This document shows positions 17,463-25,633 of a stretch of 63,347 nucleotides of DNA, piece after piece. The position numbers and the translations under genes are program-made. The stretch is from NCBI RefSeq assembly GCF_900096905.1, contig NZ_FMYI01000012.1, forward strand, positions 1 to 63,347. The letters run 5' to 3'. This DNA is from Pelagirhabdus alkalitolerans. Lineage in GTDB: Bacteria > Bacillota > Bacilli > Bacillales > Amphibacillaceae. The notes beneath the pieces were generated by a model. The model was not told the origin of the DNA and ran no database searches. It worked only from the letters and a program-made list of their open reading frames with translations. Position 1 is the first letter of the stretch, and each line of letters opens with the position of its first letter.

Positions 17463-18809
17463 ATGCGCCGAAGTCTATATTGGCAGTTTGTGACGACGTT
17501 TATCACGGGCGTCATTTTAAGTTTAGTTTTGTCGTATGGCATTACATCTATATTTTTTCAAAGTGAAGTGATCCATCAAGAGGAGATGGAAGATACGTCC
17601 CAGTACGTTGTTGAATTATTAGATATGGTGGATACAGATGACTTGCCTAGGTTATTAGATTTGTTGAATGATTTTGGTGTTGAGGCGGTCATATTGGATG
17701 AAACAGACGAGCCATATTTACCAAATATGAATACCGAGTTCATCACTGAAGAGATGGTTGATCAAATAAATGCGAATGAAACATCAGAGATTACAACGTT
17801 CACCCCCGGGAGACGTGATCTTGTTCGATACATCGGAACGCCAGTTGACTATGAAGGTGAACGGTTTACGTTATTTGTTAAAATGAATTTCGAAGATGAG
17901 TTTGCGGGATCTAGACGTCTTACATTAAACGCGCTTATCCTTGTTTTAATTATTGGTAGTGTATTTATTATTTTAGTATCTCGCTATTTTGTGTCGAGTA
18001 TTCGTTCAATAACAGATGCAGCAGAACAGCTTAAAATGGGAGATTTTAATGTCCAATTAAAAAGTGAGCGCGAAGATGAAGTCGGTCGATTAATTCGAAG
18101 CTTTAATCAAATGGCTGAATCACTTAAAAATATGGATGAAGTACGAAAAACGTTTGTTAGTAACGTTTCTCATGAAATTCAATCGCCCTTAACATCGATT
18201 AAAGGGTATGCTCGAGCACTCGTAGATGGTGTTGTCAAAAAGGAAGATGAGCACGATTATATGATGATCATCTATAAAGAAGCCGATCGATTATCTCGAT
18301 TGTCTGATCACCTCTTACGAATGGCTTCGTTAGATTCAGACAAACATCCTGTAAAAAAAGCACCTTATCGATTAGATGAGCAAATTCGTCGAGTGATCTT
18401 ATCAACTGAGATGCTTTGGCAAGAAAAAGACTTAGAAATTAAATTAGATTTGACAGATGATGTGATCGAAGCAGATCAGGATTTAATGGAACAAGTTTGG
18501 TTGAATTTAATTGTGAATGCGATCAAGTATAATCATGCAGATGGTGAGATTCATGTGTCCAATTACGAAGAGGACATATATAGGGTCGTTCGCGTTAGCG
18601 ATAGGGGTATAGGAATTCCTGATGATTCAATCCCTTATTTGTTTGATCGCTTTTACCAAGTTGATCAATCACGGACAAAGACGCGTTCAGGAAACGGTCT
18701 AGGTTTATCTATTGTTCAGCGTATTGTTGCTCTACATGGAGGCTATATTGATGTCATCAGTGAAGAAGGTGTAGGAACGACATTTTTTGTGTATTTACCC
18801 AAAAAATAA
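17463..18809 (+). CDS. Sensor histidine kinase, HssS-like
   Basis: A 448-residue kinase: membrane segment at about 10-30, an extracytoplasmic sensor of roughly 130 residues with acidic character, a second membrane segment near 157-180, HAMP domain, dimerisation helix with phospho-accepting H237 in NVSHEIQSPLTSIKGYA, and an ATPase domain with N box (NLIVNAIKYN), G1 (DRGIGIPDD), F box and G2 (NGLGLSIV). The short sensor ending in a FVKMNFEDEF segment right before the second membrane helix is reminiscent of HssS, which responds to heme. This assignment is weaker than the kinase call itself. The gene starts one base after the regulator's stop codon. Confidence 0.9.
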   Translation: MRRSLYWQFVTTFITGVILSLVLSYGITSIFFQSEVIHQEEMEDTSQYVVELLDMVDTDDLPRLLDLLNDFGVEAVILDETDEPYLPNMNTEFITEEMVDQINANETSEITTFTPGRRDLVRYIGTPVDYEGERFTLFVKMNFEDEFAGSRRLTLNALILVLIIGSVFIILVSRYFVSSIRSITDAAEQLKMGDFNVQLKSEREDEVGRLIRSFNQMAESLKNMDEVRKTFVSNVSHEIQSPLTSIKGYARALVDGVVKKEDEHDYMMIIYKEADRLSRLSDHLLRMASLDSDKHPVKKAPYRLDEQIRRVILSTEMLWQEKDLEIKLDLTDDVIEADQDLMEQVWLNLIVNAIKYNHADGEIHVSNYEEDIYRVVRVSDRGIGIPDDSIPYLFDRFYQVDQSRTKTRSGNGLGLSIVQRIVALHGGYIDVISEEGVGTTFFVYLPKK

Positions 18810-18826
18810 TATAAAATTAGTGTTTA

Positions 18827-18859
18827 GTTCATATTCAGTTCATAAAGTGGGTATATACT
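18827..18859 (+). promoter_or_regulatory. HssR-like direct repeat and promoter of the envelope operon
   Basis: Direct repeat GTTCATATT (18827-18835), two bases, GTTCATAAA (18838-18846), an 11-base period typical of OmpR-family operators. The second copy is followed after seven bases by TATACT (18854-18859), so the repeat occupies the -35 region, as in activator-dependent promoters. It lies just after the kinase stop codon, ahead of the 51-residue gene. I recall GTTCATATT-N2-GTTCATATT as the HssR operator at hrtAB. Confidence 0.65.
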
Positions 18860-18895
18860 AACCTCAAGATCAATACATTGAGGTAGGTGACTACT

Positions 18896-19051
18896 GTGAC
18901 TTATTATGACTCTAATTGGAGTCAAGCCCAAACAGATCATTACAACCAATTAACAAAAGAAAAATCAATTATGGAAAACATAGCATCCTCTTTGCAAGAA
19001 GAAGGAATCGATGCTACTGTAATAAAGAAAATCAAAATGCCTGAAAGGTAG
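18896..19051 (+). CDS. Small protein of unknown function, 51 residues
   Basis: A 52-codon frame starting with GTG five bases after GAGGTAGGTGA, a good ribosome site. The product begins MTYYDSNWSQAQTDHYNQL and ends IKKIKMPER. It is hydrophilic, likely helical in its second half, with no cysteine, signal peptide or membrane segment. Its stop codon overlaps the next possible start (TAGTG), which argues for translation coupled to the YugP-like gene. I do not recognise the family. It is the first gene behind the direct-repeat promoter. The alternative is a leader peptide without independent function. Confidence 0.6.
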   Translation: MTYYDSNWSQAQTDHYNQLTKEKSIMENIASSLQEEGIDATVIKKIKMPER

Positions 19052-19059
19052 TGAAAAAC

Positions 19060-19746
19060 ATGTTTTTATTTCATCCAATGGATTTCTTAATTTTCATTGC
19101 GTTCGGTTTAGCAATGTGGGCGCAATCTAAAGTGAAAAGTAATTTTCATAAATATGCGCGTGTCCAAGCGAATGCACAAGTGACAGGGTTACAAGTAGCT
19201 AGACGTATTCTTGATCAAAATGGCTTATACGATGTGACGATTGAACGATCAAAACGAGGAGATTTATCGGATCATTACGATCCACGTTCGAAAACGGTTC
19301 GATTATCAGGACCGATTTACAGCGGTTCTTCCATTTCATCATTAGCAATAGCTGCCCATGAGGTGGGTCATGCGATCCAACATGCTAAAGGTTATTCAAT
19401 GCTTAAATTCAGATCTGCATTGTTCCCTGCAGCCAACCTTGGTTCAAGGATGGCACCACTTTTATTAATTTTAGGGATTATGGCAGAGTTTAATCAGTTA
19501 ATTGGCGTAGGAATTGGATTGTTCTCAGCAGCTGTGCTATTTCAAGTTGTCACGCTTCCTGTTGAATATGATGCAAGTAGACGTGCGAAGAATCAATTGA
19601 TGGAGATGGGATTTGTCACTGCTAATGAGAAAAAGGGTATTAGTAATGTATTAAATGCGGCCGCTCTAACATATGTTGCAAGTACGTTAATTGCTGCTCT
19701 TCAACTCTTGAAATTTGTTATGATCTTTGCTGGTAGACGTGACTAA
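19060..19746 (+). CDS. YugP-like membrane zinc metallopeptidase
   Basis: A 228-residue integral membrane protein with the zinc-protease motif H100-E-V-G-H104 in AAHEVGHAIQHAKGY and three or four membrane segments, one at the N terminus (MDFLIFIAFGLAMWAQ) and the rest after the motif. The PVEYDASRRAKNQL segment is typical of the YugP (neutral zinc metallopeptidase, DUF-type Zn-peptidase_2) family, whose substrates are not known. ATG 19060 is preferred because GAAAGG lies eleven bases upstream; a GTG at 19051 would sit only two bases from it. It is the second gene of the run behind the HssR-like repeat and is followed after 16 bases by the phospholipase D-like gene. Confidence 0.88.
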   Translation: MFLFHPMDFLIFIAFGLAMWAQSKVKSNFHKYARVQANAQVTGLQVARRILDQNGLYDVTIERSKRGDLSDHYDPRSKTVRLSGPIYSGSSISSLAIAAHEVGHAIQHAKGYSMLKFRSALFPAANLGSRMAPLLLILGIMAEFNQLIGVGIGLFSAAVLFQVVTLPVEYDASRRAKNQLMEMGFVTANEKKGISNVLNAAALTYVASTLIAALQLLKFVMIFAGRRD

Positions 19747-19762
19747 ATAAAAGGAGATCACT

Positions 19763-21178
19763 ATGTTCGGATTAAAGCTTAAAAGCCTAACAAAACGCAT
19801 TTTGTTAGGCTATTTTTTTTACGTTGTTATAACAGGTGTGGTGATGTTTTGGTTACTTCAGCCAACCGAAGTAAAGGTAGGGTCAACGGATGATCTTTCT
19901 TTTCGTGAAACAGATGAAAAAGTGGCATCGATTGATGAAAGAGATGATGCGTTTAAAGTACGATTAGATTTAATAGAAGCGGCTGAAGAGTCACTTGTAA
20001 TGAGTTATTATGCGATGCAAGGTGGCTATACCGTTGATTTATTTTATGATGCTATTTTAGAAGCAGCCGAACGCGGTGTTGACGTTCGGTTTATGATCGA
20101 TGGTATTTTCCATAACATGCGCTTTCAAGATCGTCACATTGAACATATTTTTAATGAGCATCCTAACATTGAGCTTGCTTATTATGAGCGATTTTCTTTT
20201 TTGAAGCCGTGGTCATGGCACAATCGGTTACATGATAAATTTATGATTGCAGATGAGAAAAAAGCTTTGATTGGTGGTCGGAATATAGGTGATAAATATT
20301 TTGCAGATGATGGTGTAATGACAGTGTCTAATGATCGAGATCTGCTTATCATCAATCCAAACAATCGTGAACCAGTTATTATTCGGGATATGCTAAATTA
20401 TTTTGATTACGTATACGAGAGTGACTATGTTGAGGTTCAGTCAAATAGTCGGCTGGCTTCGATCAATGACCGTAGAGCTAAACGTTATAAAGATGATTTA
20501 AAGGAACGTACGCAACAATTAAAAAATGAGTATAACGATTTTTTTGAAGAAAGCATTCATTGGTCTGATGCTGCACGTCCTGTCAAACGGGCTGAATTTG
20601 TTCACAACTCGATTGATCGATTTTATAAACAACCTCATGTTCTTAGACGTCTGCTACTGCAAGCTGAAAAAGCGAACGATTCATTAATGGTTCAAACCCC
20701 TTATTTAATTCCAACACGACCACTCAAAGAAAAAGTTGAAGCAATGAACATTGATCAGCTAAATAAAGCCGTTTTAACAAATAGCTTAAGTGCTACTTCA
20801 AATATAATGGCACACAGTGGTTACCGTAATCACCGTAAGAAACTTAAAAATTCAGATGTTACACTCTATGAATATCAAGGTCCTGACTCATCGTTGCATA
20901 TGAAGACATGGCTTTTTGATCAAGATGTAGCGGCGGTCGGTTCGTTTAATGGTGATGCAAGGAGTACTTATTTAAATACAGAGTCGATGTTAATCATCGA
21001 GAGTCCAGAGTTAGTAGCAGATATCCATGACTATAATCATGCGTCTTATCTTAGTAATAGTTTGACCGTTGATAATCGAGGGAAGAATGAGGTAAGAGAA
21101 GATGAAAGCCCTTTATCCAAAAAGGTAATGACATGGCTTATTCGTCCGATTGCAAGAGGGATTGCTTATTTACTCTAA
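19763..21178 (+). CDS. Phospholipase D/cardiolipin synthase-like protein, ClsC type
   Basis: A 471-residue protein with one N-terminal membrane segment (about 12-31) and two HKD phosphatidyltransferase motifs: H157-D-K159-FMIADEKKALIGGRN and H379-M-K381-TWLFDQDVAAVGSFNGDARS. The second has the family spacing H-x-K-x4-D. Length, the single anchor and the WSWHNRLHDKFMI context fit the ClsC/YmdC group rather than the two-anchor bacillary ClsA. It may make cardiolipin or hydrolyse phospholipids at the membrane. AAAGGAGA precedes the ATG. It follows the metalloprotease by 16 bases and is followed by the B12-domain gene after 24 bases, with no terminator between. Confidence 0.85.
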   Translation: MFGLKLKSLTKRILLGYFFYVVITGVVMFWLLQPTEVKVGSTDDLSFRETDEKVASIDERDDAFKVRLDLIEAAEESLVMSYYAMQGGYTVDLFYDAILEAAERGVDVRFMIDGIFHNMRFQDRHIEHIFNEHPNIELAYYERFSFLKPWSWHNRLHDKFMIADEKKALIGGRNIGDKYFADDGVMTVSNDRDLLIINPNNREPVIIRDMLNYFDYVYESDYVEVQSNSRLASINDRRAKRYKDDLKERTQQLKNEYNDFFEESIHWSDAARPVKRAEFVHNSIDRFYKQPHVLRRLLLQAEKANDSLMVQTPYLIPTRPLKEKVEAMNIDQLNKAVLTNSLSATSNIMAHSGYRNHRKKLKNSDVTLYEYQGPDSSLHMKTWLFDQDVAAVGSFNGDARSTYLNTESMLIIESPELVADIHDYNHASYLSNSLTVDNRGKNEVREDESPLSKKVMTWLIRPIARGIAYLL

Positions 21179-21202
21179 TAATTCCTGTTAGGATGTGAAA
21201 AC

Positions 21203-21868
21203 ATGCAGACACTGGAAGATATAAAACTAGCTTATGAAGAAGCCTTACTAAATGGGAAAACAAGAGAGGGCTATGAATTAATTCAAGAAGCGCTCAATGA
21301 AGGACAATCGTTAATTGATATTTATTTGATCATAGCTGAAGCGATGTATAGTATTGGTGACTTATGGGAAACCAATGATATTTCGATTGCGCAAGAACAT
21401 GCGGCGACCGCTATTACACAGTTTGTTCTCACACAAATAAGTGCCGAATCCATCAAACACTATAGTCCACTAGATACAAAAGCCTTCATTTTTTCAATTG
21501 AGTCCAATACGCATTACTTAGGTATTCAAATGATTAAAAGTGTTTTTAATGTGTATGGTATTCAGACATTTGATTATGGTCCTAATGTTCCCAATACAGA
21601 CATCGTAAATGAAATAAGTGAAAAACAACCACATTATGTTGCCTATTCTGTCTCAATGCCTGATCATATTGACAAAGCTAAACAGTTAAGCCAAATGATA
21701 AGAGAATGTCCGACGGGGACTTCACCGATGATTATTATAGGAGGGTATGCATTCGTAAAAGAGCCTCATTTGTTGGAACAAGTCGATCACGATTATTATT
21801 TCCCTACTATTTTGGAATTAGAAGACTGGTTGAGAGAACAGACTAACATGATACCATCAAACACATAA
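21203..21868 (+). CDS. Stand-alone B12-binding protein with light-sensor-type W-x9-EH motif
   Basis: A 221-residue protein with a MetH-like helical cap (about 5-90) followed by a B12-binding Rossmann domain (about 92-210). The cap contains W55 and, exactly nine residues on, E65-H66. This W-x9-EH pattern marks the adenosylcobalamin-binding light sensors of the CarH/LitR group. The base-off motif DxHxxG appears as N102-T-H104-Y-L-G107, keeping the cobalt-ligating histidine but with Asn for Asp. The histidine that follows the tryptophan in CarH, as I recall it, is Glu here. There is no DNA-binding or enzymatic domain. It lies 20 bases before a diguanylate cyclase start and probably controls that protein. 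Ligand and light response are inference. Confidence 0.85.
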   Translation: MQTLEDIKLAYEEALLNGKTREGYELIQEALNEGQSLIDIYLIIAEAMYSIGDLWETNDISIAQEHAATAITQFVLTQISAESIKHYSPLDTKAFIFSIESNTHYLGIQMIKSVFNVYGIQTFDYGPNVPNTDIVNEISEKQPHYVAYSVSMPDHIDKAKQLSQMIRECPTGTSPMIIIGGYAFVKEPHLLEQVDHDYYFPTILELEDWLREQTNMIPSNT

Positions 21869-21888
21869 TCAACTTGGGGGCGACGAAG

Positions 21889-22812
21889 ATGCAAAACAAT
21901 CGTGAATTAACAATGGAATCGATGCATCATTTATTTAATCAAGCACAACTATCATTGTTTCTAGTGAATCTTGATGGATCCATTCTAAAGAAATATGGTT
22001 ATGCACAGTTTCAGCTTGAGGCTGAATTAAACTCCATTTATCAAATTGTTGATAATCATTCGAAAAATCGATTAGAAAAAATATTGAAGGATGAGAAGAA
22101 AGAAGGAACGACAGATATTTATCTGTTAAGTTCAACGCACCCAGCTGCTTTTTTTCTAACGTATGTAAAAGAACAAGATTTAGTCTGGCTTTTTATTCTA
22201 CCGTATCCGCCAGAATATTCTCAAATGGTATCTAATATGCTTGATGCTAATGCAGAGTTGACTAAACTGTATGAGCAAAAAATTCAACTTGAATATGAGC
22301 TTAAACATCATATGAAAGAGCTAGAGAAATTAAGTATTACAGATCCTTTAACTGGTTTGTACAATCGTCAATATTTTTATGATTATGTCAATGAGAAACT
22401 TGAGTCTAGAGATAGTTGGCAAATGTTATCGTTAGTGATGATTGACTTTAATGATTTCAAGAAGGTCAATGATCAATATGGTCACAAAACGGGTGACTAT
22501 TTATTAAAAGAGTTCGCTCACATTATACAATCACAATGTGACATGGCGTTTCGTTTTGGTGGCGATGAGTTTGTAGTGGTATCAGTTGATCTGTCGCACG
22601 ATGTGATTAAAAAACGTCTTGATCATATAAATCGATTGTTTTCTCAAAAAACAGAAATTGTTTCATTGTCATACGGCATTAGTTCTATTTCTAAGGATAA
22701 AGCCGGTCAGATTGGTACTAATCAAGATATTGATCATTATTTAAGATTAGCAGATCAAGCGATGTATCGTTATAAACAAGCATATAAAAATAACTCGAAA
22801 GAAATGGATTAA
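21889..22812 (+). CDS. Diguanylate cyclase (GGDEF domain)
   Basis: A 307-residue cytoplasmic protein: an N-terminal PAS-like domain (about 5-115), a short coiled linker, and a GGDEF domain with an intact GGDEF at 224-228 and the usual DPLTGLYNRQYF and DFNDFKKVNDQYGH motifs, so it should make cyclic di-GMP. The RxxD inhibition site is missing (SQCD at that position), unlike the larger GGDEF protein of this window, so product feedback is not expected. The ATG at 21889 is chosen because GGGGGCG lies seven bases upstream. It follows the B12-domain gene directly, and the flagellar cap operon comes next on the same strand. Confidence 0.92.
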   Translation: MQNNRELTMESMHHLFNQAQLSLFLVNLDGSILKKYGYAQFQLEAELNSIYQIVDNHSKNRLEKILKDEKKEGTTDIYLLSSTHPAAFFLTYVKEQDLVWLFILPYPPEYSQMVSNMLDANAELTKLYEQKIQLEYELKHHMKELEKLSITDPLTGLYNRQYFYDYVNEKLESRDSWQMLSLVMIDFNDFKKVNDQYGHKTGDYLLKEFAHIIQSQCDMAFRFGGDEFVVVSVDLSHDVIKKRLDHINRLFSQKTEIVSLSYGISSISKDKAGQIGTNQDIDHYLRLADQAMYRYKQAYKNNSKEMD

Positions 22813-22833
22813 ATAATTTTCATGTGAAGCCTT

Positions 22834-22858
22834 TAAAATATTTTTCTAAAGCCGATAT
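22834..22858 (+). promoter_or_regulatory. Sigma-D (flagellar) promoter before flaG
   Basis: Perfect sigma-D -10 element GCCGATAT at 22851-22858, preceded by TAAA at 22834-22837. The spacer is 13 bases, slightly short of the usual 14-16. It is placed 38 bases upstream of flaG, where the B. subtilis operon also uses sigma-D. Confidence 0.8.
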
Positions 22859-22896
22859 AAGAACTAAATGGAGAATATAGAGGAGTTGGCAATGTT

Positions 22897-23280
22897 ATGG
22901 ATGTAAACAACGTTATGTCTCAAGGAGCATTTTCAAGTCGGTCTACACAAGAGCGTTCAACTGTAGTACCAGATAGAAGTGCATCACATGTTCAACCAAC
23001 GACCCAACCAACAAGAGAAGCAGAACAACATAGCCACTCAAGTGATTTAAATGATCGAAGAGCTGATATAGAAAGTATGGTTGATGGTCTTAATGAATTC
23101 TTAGAACCTGTTCGTACATCGATCAAATTTGAAATGCATGACAAACTTGAGCGTTACTATGTAAAAGTGGTCGATTCACAAACAGAAGAACTTATTAGAG
23201 AAATTCCGCCTGAAGACATGTTGGATATGTATGCAGCAATGGCTGAATTTATGGGTTTTATTGTAGATGAAAAAATTTAA
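22897..23280 (+). CDS. flaG: Flagellar protein FlaG (YvyC)
   Basis: A 127-residue protein with a disordered, Ser/Thr/Gln-rich N-terminal half and the conserved FlaG domain (about 50-127): LNEFLEPVRTSIKFEMHDKLERYYVKVVDSQTEELIREIPPEDMLDMYAAMAEFMGFIVDEKI. FlaG genes sit in front of fliD and influence filament length; its molecular role is not well defined. It is the first gene of the sigma-D operon flaG-fliD-fliS-fliT, 15 bases before fliD. AGGAG lies eleven bases upstream of the start. Confidence 0.93.
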   Translation: MDVNNVMSQGAFSSRSTQERSTVVPDRSASHVQPTTQPTREAEQHSHSSDLNDRRADIESMVDGLNEFLEPVRTSIKFEMHDKLERYYVKVVDSQTEELIREIPPEDMLDMYAAMAEFMGFIVDEKI

Positions 23281-23295
23281 GCGAGGTGTTTTAAT

Positions 23296-24804
23296 ATGAG
23301 AATTGGCGGTATGGCCTCAGGTATGGATATTGACGGTATCATGGAAGACTTAATGGCAGCTGAACGATTGCCACTTGATAAAATGGAACAAGATCGTACG
23401 AAAATTGAGTGGGAACAAGATGCCTATCGTGAAGTGAATGCTAAATTTGCAGACTTAGATCAAATGATGCTCGATATGCGTTTAAGTCGTAACTATAATT
23501 CGAAACAAGCAACCACATCAAATGATGCTATCTCAGCAACAGCAAATTCGTCTGCACCTGAAGGTAGTTTTGAACTATCCGTAGAAACCTTGGCATCGAA
23601 TGCGGTGTATTCATCACAAGACGAAGATGGTAACGGAACTGGGATCTCAGTAGATAGCAATGATAAAATTGATCCTTCTAAACCAATTGCCGATCAGTTA
23701 GAAAAATTAGGAATTGATGATTTTAATGAAACAATAAAGTTTACTAGTTATCACGAAGGGGAGCCAGATGGAAAAGAGTATGAAATTGAAATTTCTGATG
23801 AAGATTCTTTAAACGATGTGCTAACAAAAATTACCCGCGGTGATAATGGTGTGAGTGCTTTTTATGATGTGCAAACGGATTCTGTTATTATGGAACGCAC
23901 TGAGGCTGGTGCTTATAATGATGGAGATGAAATCGTATTTGAAGATAACTCCTTTTTTACTGATGTACTTAAATTAAAAGAATCAAGACCAGGTACTGAT
24001 GCAGAGTTCACGTATAACGGTGTGGAATTGAGCTCAAAAACAAATTCAACAACACTAAATAACATTGAATATACGTTCAACGATGTGACAGATGGTACAT
24101 TTGTTAACGTAACAAATGATACAGAAGAAACCTTCGATATGATTATGGAGTTTGTCGATAAATATAATGATTTAGTTGAAGATGTTAATGGTCGATTACG
24201 CGAACCTTCTAATCGTGATTACCCCCCTTTAACTGAAGCTCAAAAGAATGATATGTCAGAGCGTGAGATTGAGTTATGGGAAGAACAAGCTCAAAGTGGA
24301 TTATTACGGGGTGATTCTATTTTAAGCGGATCATTATCTCAAATGCGCCAAGCTTGGTCATCATCAGTTGATAATGATGGACCTTACTCACACTTTTCTG
24401 AGATTGGTATTATGACGACAGCTAATTATTTAGATGGTGGACGTTTACAGGTTGATGAAGATCAATTACGTGAAGCATTATCAGAAGATGCTGATGGTGT
24501 TCATCGTCTATTTTCAAATAGTAGTGATGACGAGGGACGAGGTATTATTAATCGCCTGGATGACGTTGTTGATAATACAAGGTCACGTATTGATAGTCGT
24601 GCAGGACGCGCAACTCAACAGCCCCATCAGTACACGCTAGGTAGAGAGATGCGTAATATTGATAATCGAATGGAATCATTCCAGCGTCGTTTGCAACAAA
24701 CCGAAGATCGCTACTGGAATCAATTTAGCGCGATGGAACGCGCCATTTCTGAGATGAATAATCAATATAGCCAAATGATGTCACAATTAGGTCAACCAAT
24801 GTAG
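23296..24804 (+). CDS. fliD: Flagellar filament cap protein FliD
   Basis: A 502-residue hook-associated protein 2. The N-terminal MRIGGMASGMDIDGIMEDLMAAERLPLDKM is diagnostic, followed by a coiled region, a variable, acidic central part (about 80-290) and the C-terminal helix with QTEDRYWNQFSAMERAISEMNNQYSQMMSQLGQ. FliD caps the growing filament and folds flagellin as it arrives. The central domains are strongly acidic, consistent with a salt-adapted organism. GCGAGGTG is the ribosome site. It is followed by its chaperone FliT two genes on. Confidence 0.96.
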   Translation: MRIGGMASGMDIDGIMEDLMAAERLPLDKMEQDRTKIEWEQDAYREVNAKFADLDQMMLDMRLSRNYNSKQATTSNDAISATANSSAPEGSFELSVETLASNAVYSSQDEDGNGTGISVDSNDKIDPSKPIADQLEKLGIDDFNETIKFTSYHEGEPDGKEYEIEISDEDSLNDVLTKITRGDNGVSAFYDVQTDSVIMERTEAGAYNDGDEIVFEDNSFFTDVLKLKESRPGTDAEFTYNGVELSSKTNSTTLNNIEYTFNDVTDGTFVNVTNDTEETFDMIMEFVDKYNDLVEDVNGRLREPSNRDYPPLTEAQKNDMSEREIELWEEQAQSGLLRGDSILSGSLSQMRQAWSSSVDNDGPYSHFSEIGIMTTANYLDGGRLQVDEDQLREALSEDADGVHRLFSNSSDDEGRGIINRLDDVVDNTRSRIDSRAGRATQQPHQYTLGREMRNIDNRMESFQRRLQQTEDRYWNQFSAMERAISEMNNQYSQMMSQLGQPM

Positions 24805-24838
24805 TTTGAATGGATAATGGCGAAAGGATGTTTTAAAG

Positions 24839-25237
24839 ATGGTTCAACAACACTATCAAGCTTATAAAAATAACTCAGTAAATACGGCATCACCAGCGGA
24901 ATTAACGTTGATGTTATACAATGGATGTTTAAAATTTATAAAACATGCTAAAAAAGGGATTGAAAATAAAGATATTCAAATGAAGAATACGAATATCCAA
25001 AAAGCTCAAAATATTATTAGCGAATTGATGGTGACATTAGATCAGGATGCTCCGATCGCAAAAGACATGATGCCTCTTTATGATTATATTAATCGTCGCC
25101 TAATTGACGCGAATGTAAAAAATGATTTGACGATCTTGATGGAAGCATATGGCCTTGTTGAACAGTTCCGTGATACGTGGAAAGAAGTTGTGAAAAAAAC
25201 GCGTATGCAAGAATATTCAGAAAGCGCGCGAGCTTAA
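24839..25237 (+). CDS. fliS: Flagellin export chaperone FliS
   Basis: A 132-residue all-helical protein. HYQAYKNNSVNTASPAELTLMLYNGCLKFIKHAKKGIENKD is the conserved FliS N terminus, which binds the C-terminal end of flagellin and prevents early polymerisation in the cytoplasm. Third gene of the operon; it ends one base before the fliT-like gene. Confidence 0.96.
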   Translation: MVQQHYQAYKNNSVNTASPAELTLMLYNGCLKFIKHAKKGIENKDIQMKNTNIQKAQNIISELMVTLDQDAPIAKDMMPLYDYINRRLIDANVKNDLTILMEAYGLVEQFRDTWKEVVKKTRMQEYSESARA

Positions 25238-25238
25238 T

Positions 25239-25592
25239 ATGCGTCCGTTAGATCAATTAAAAACAATAACGGATTCTTTGGAAAACCTTGTGAATAAACC
25301 TGTTTCTTCTAAAGATCGTGATATCGTGATTGAACAAATTCAGGATAAGTTAACCCAACGTCAAAAGGTAATCGATCAGTTAAAAACACCTCAAACTGAT
25401 GATGACAAAAAGTTGGGGCAAGACATTTTAAAAAAAGATCGAGTAATTCAAGAAAAGGTTCAGGAGTTACTATTAGATGTCAAAAAAGATATGAATAAAC
25501 ATAAAAAACATAAAAACACATCAACTAAATATTTGAACCCTTACCAACATGTATCGGTAAAAGATGGATCTTATTGGGATAAGAAAAAGTAA
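25239..25592 (+). CDS. fliT: FliT-like flagellar chaperone
   Basis: A 117-residue highly charged helical protein directly after fliS. The sequence is poorly conserved, but the helical body with QRQKVIDQL and the ending NPYQHVSVKDGSYWDKKK match the pattern of Bacillus FliT proteins, which chaperone FliD. Position and ending support the call more than overall similarity does. The start is one base after the fliS stop. Confidence 0.78.
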   Translation: MRPLDQLKTITDSLENLVNKPVSSKDRDIVIEQIQDKLTQRQKVIDQLKTPQTDDDKKLGQDILKKDRVIQEKVQELLLDVKKDMNKHKKHKNTSTKYLNPYQHVSVKDGSYWDKKK

Positions 25593-25595
25593 ACA

Positions 25596-25629
25596 AAAAC
25601 ACCGCGCTTTAAAAAAGCGTGGTGTTTTT
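25596..25629. terminator. Bidirectional terminator, fliT / ABC transporter
   Basis: Stem AAAACACCGCGCTTT / AAGCGTGGTGTTTTT (one G-T pair) with A- and T-tracts on both sides, between convergent genes. Confidence 0.92.
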
Positions 25630-25633
25630 AAAT

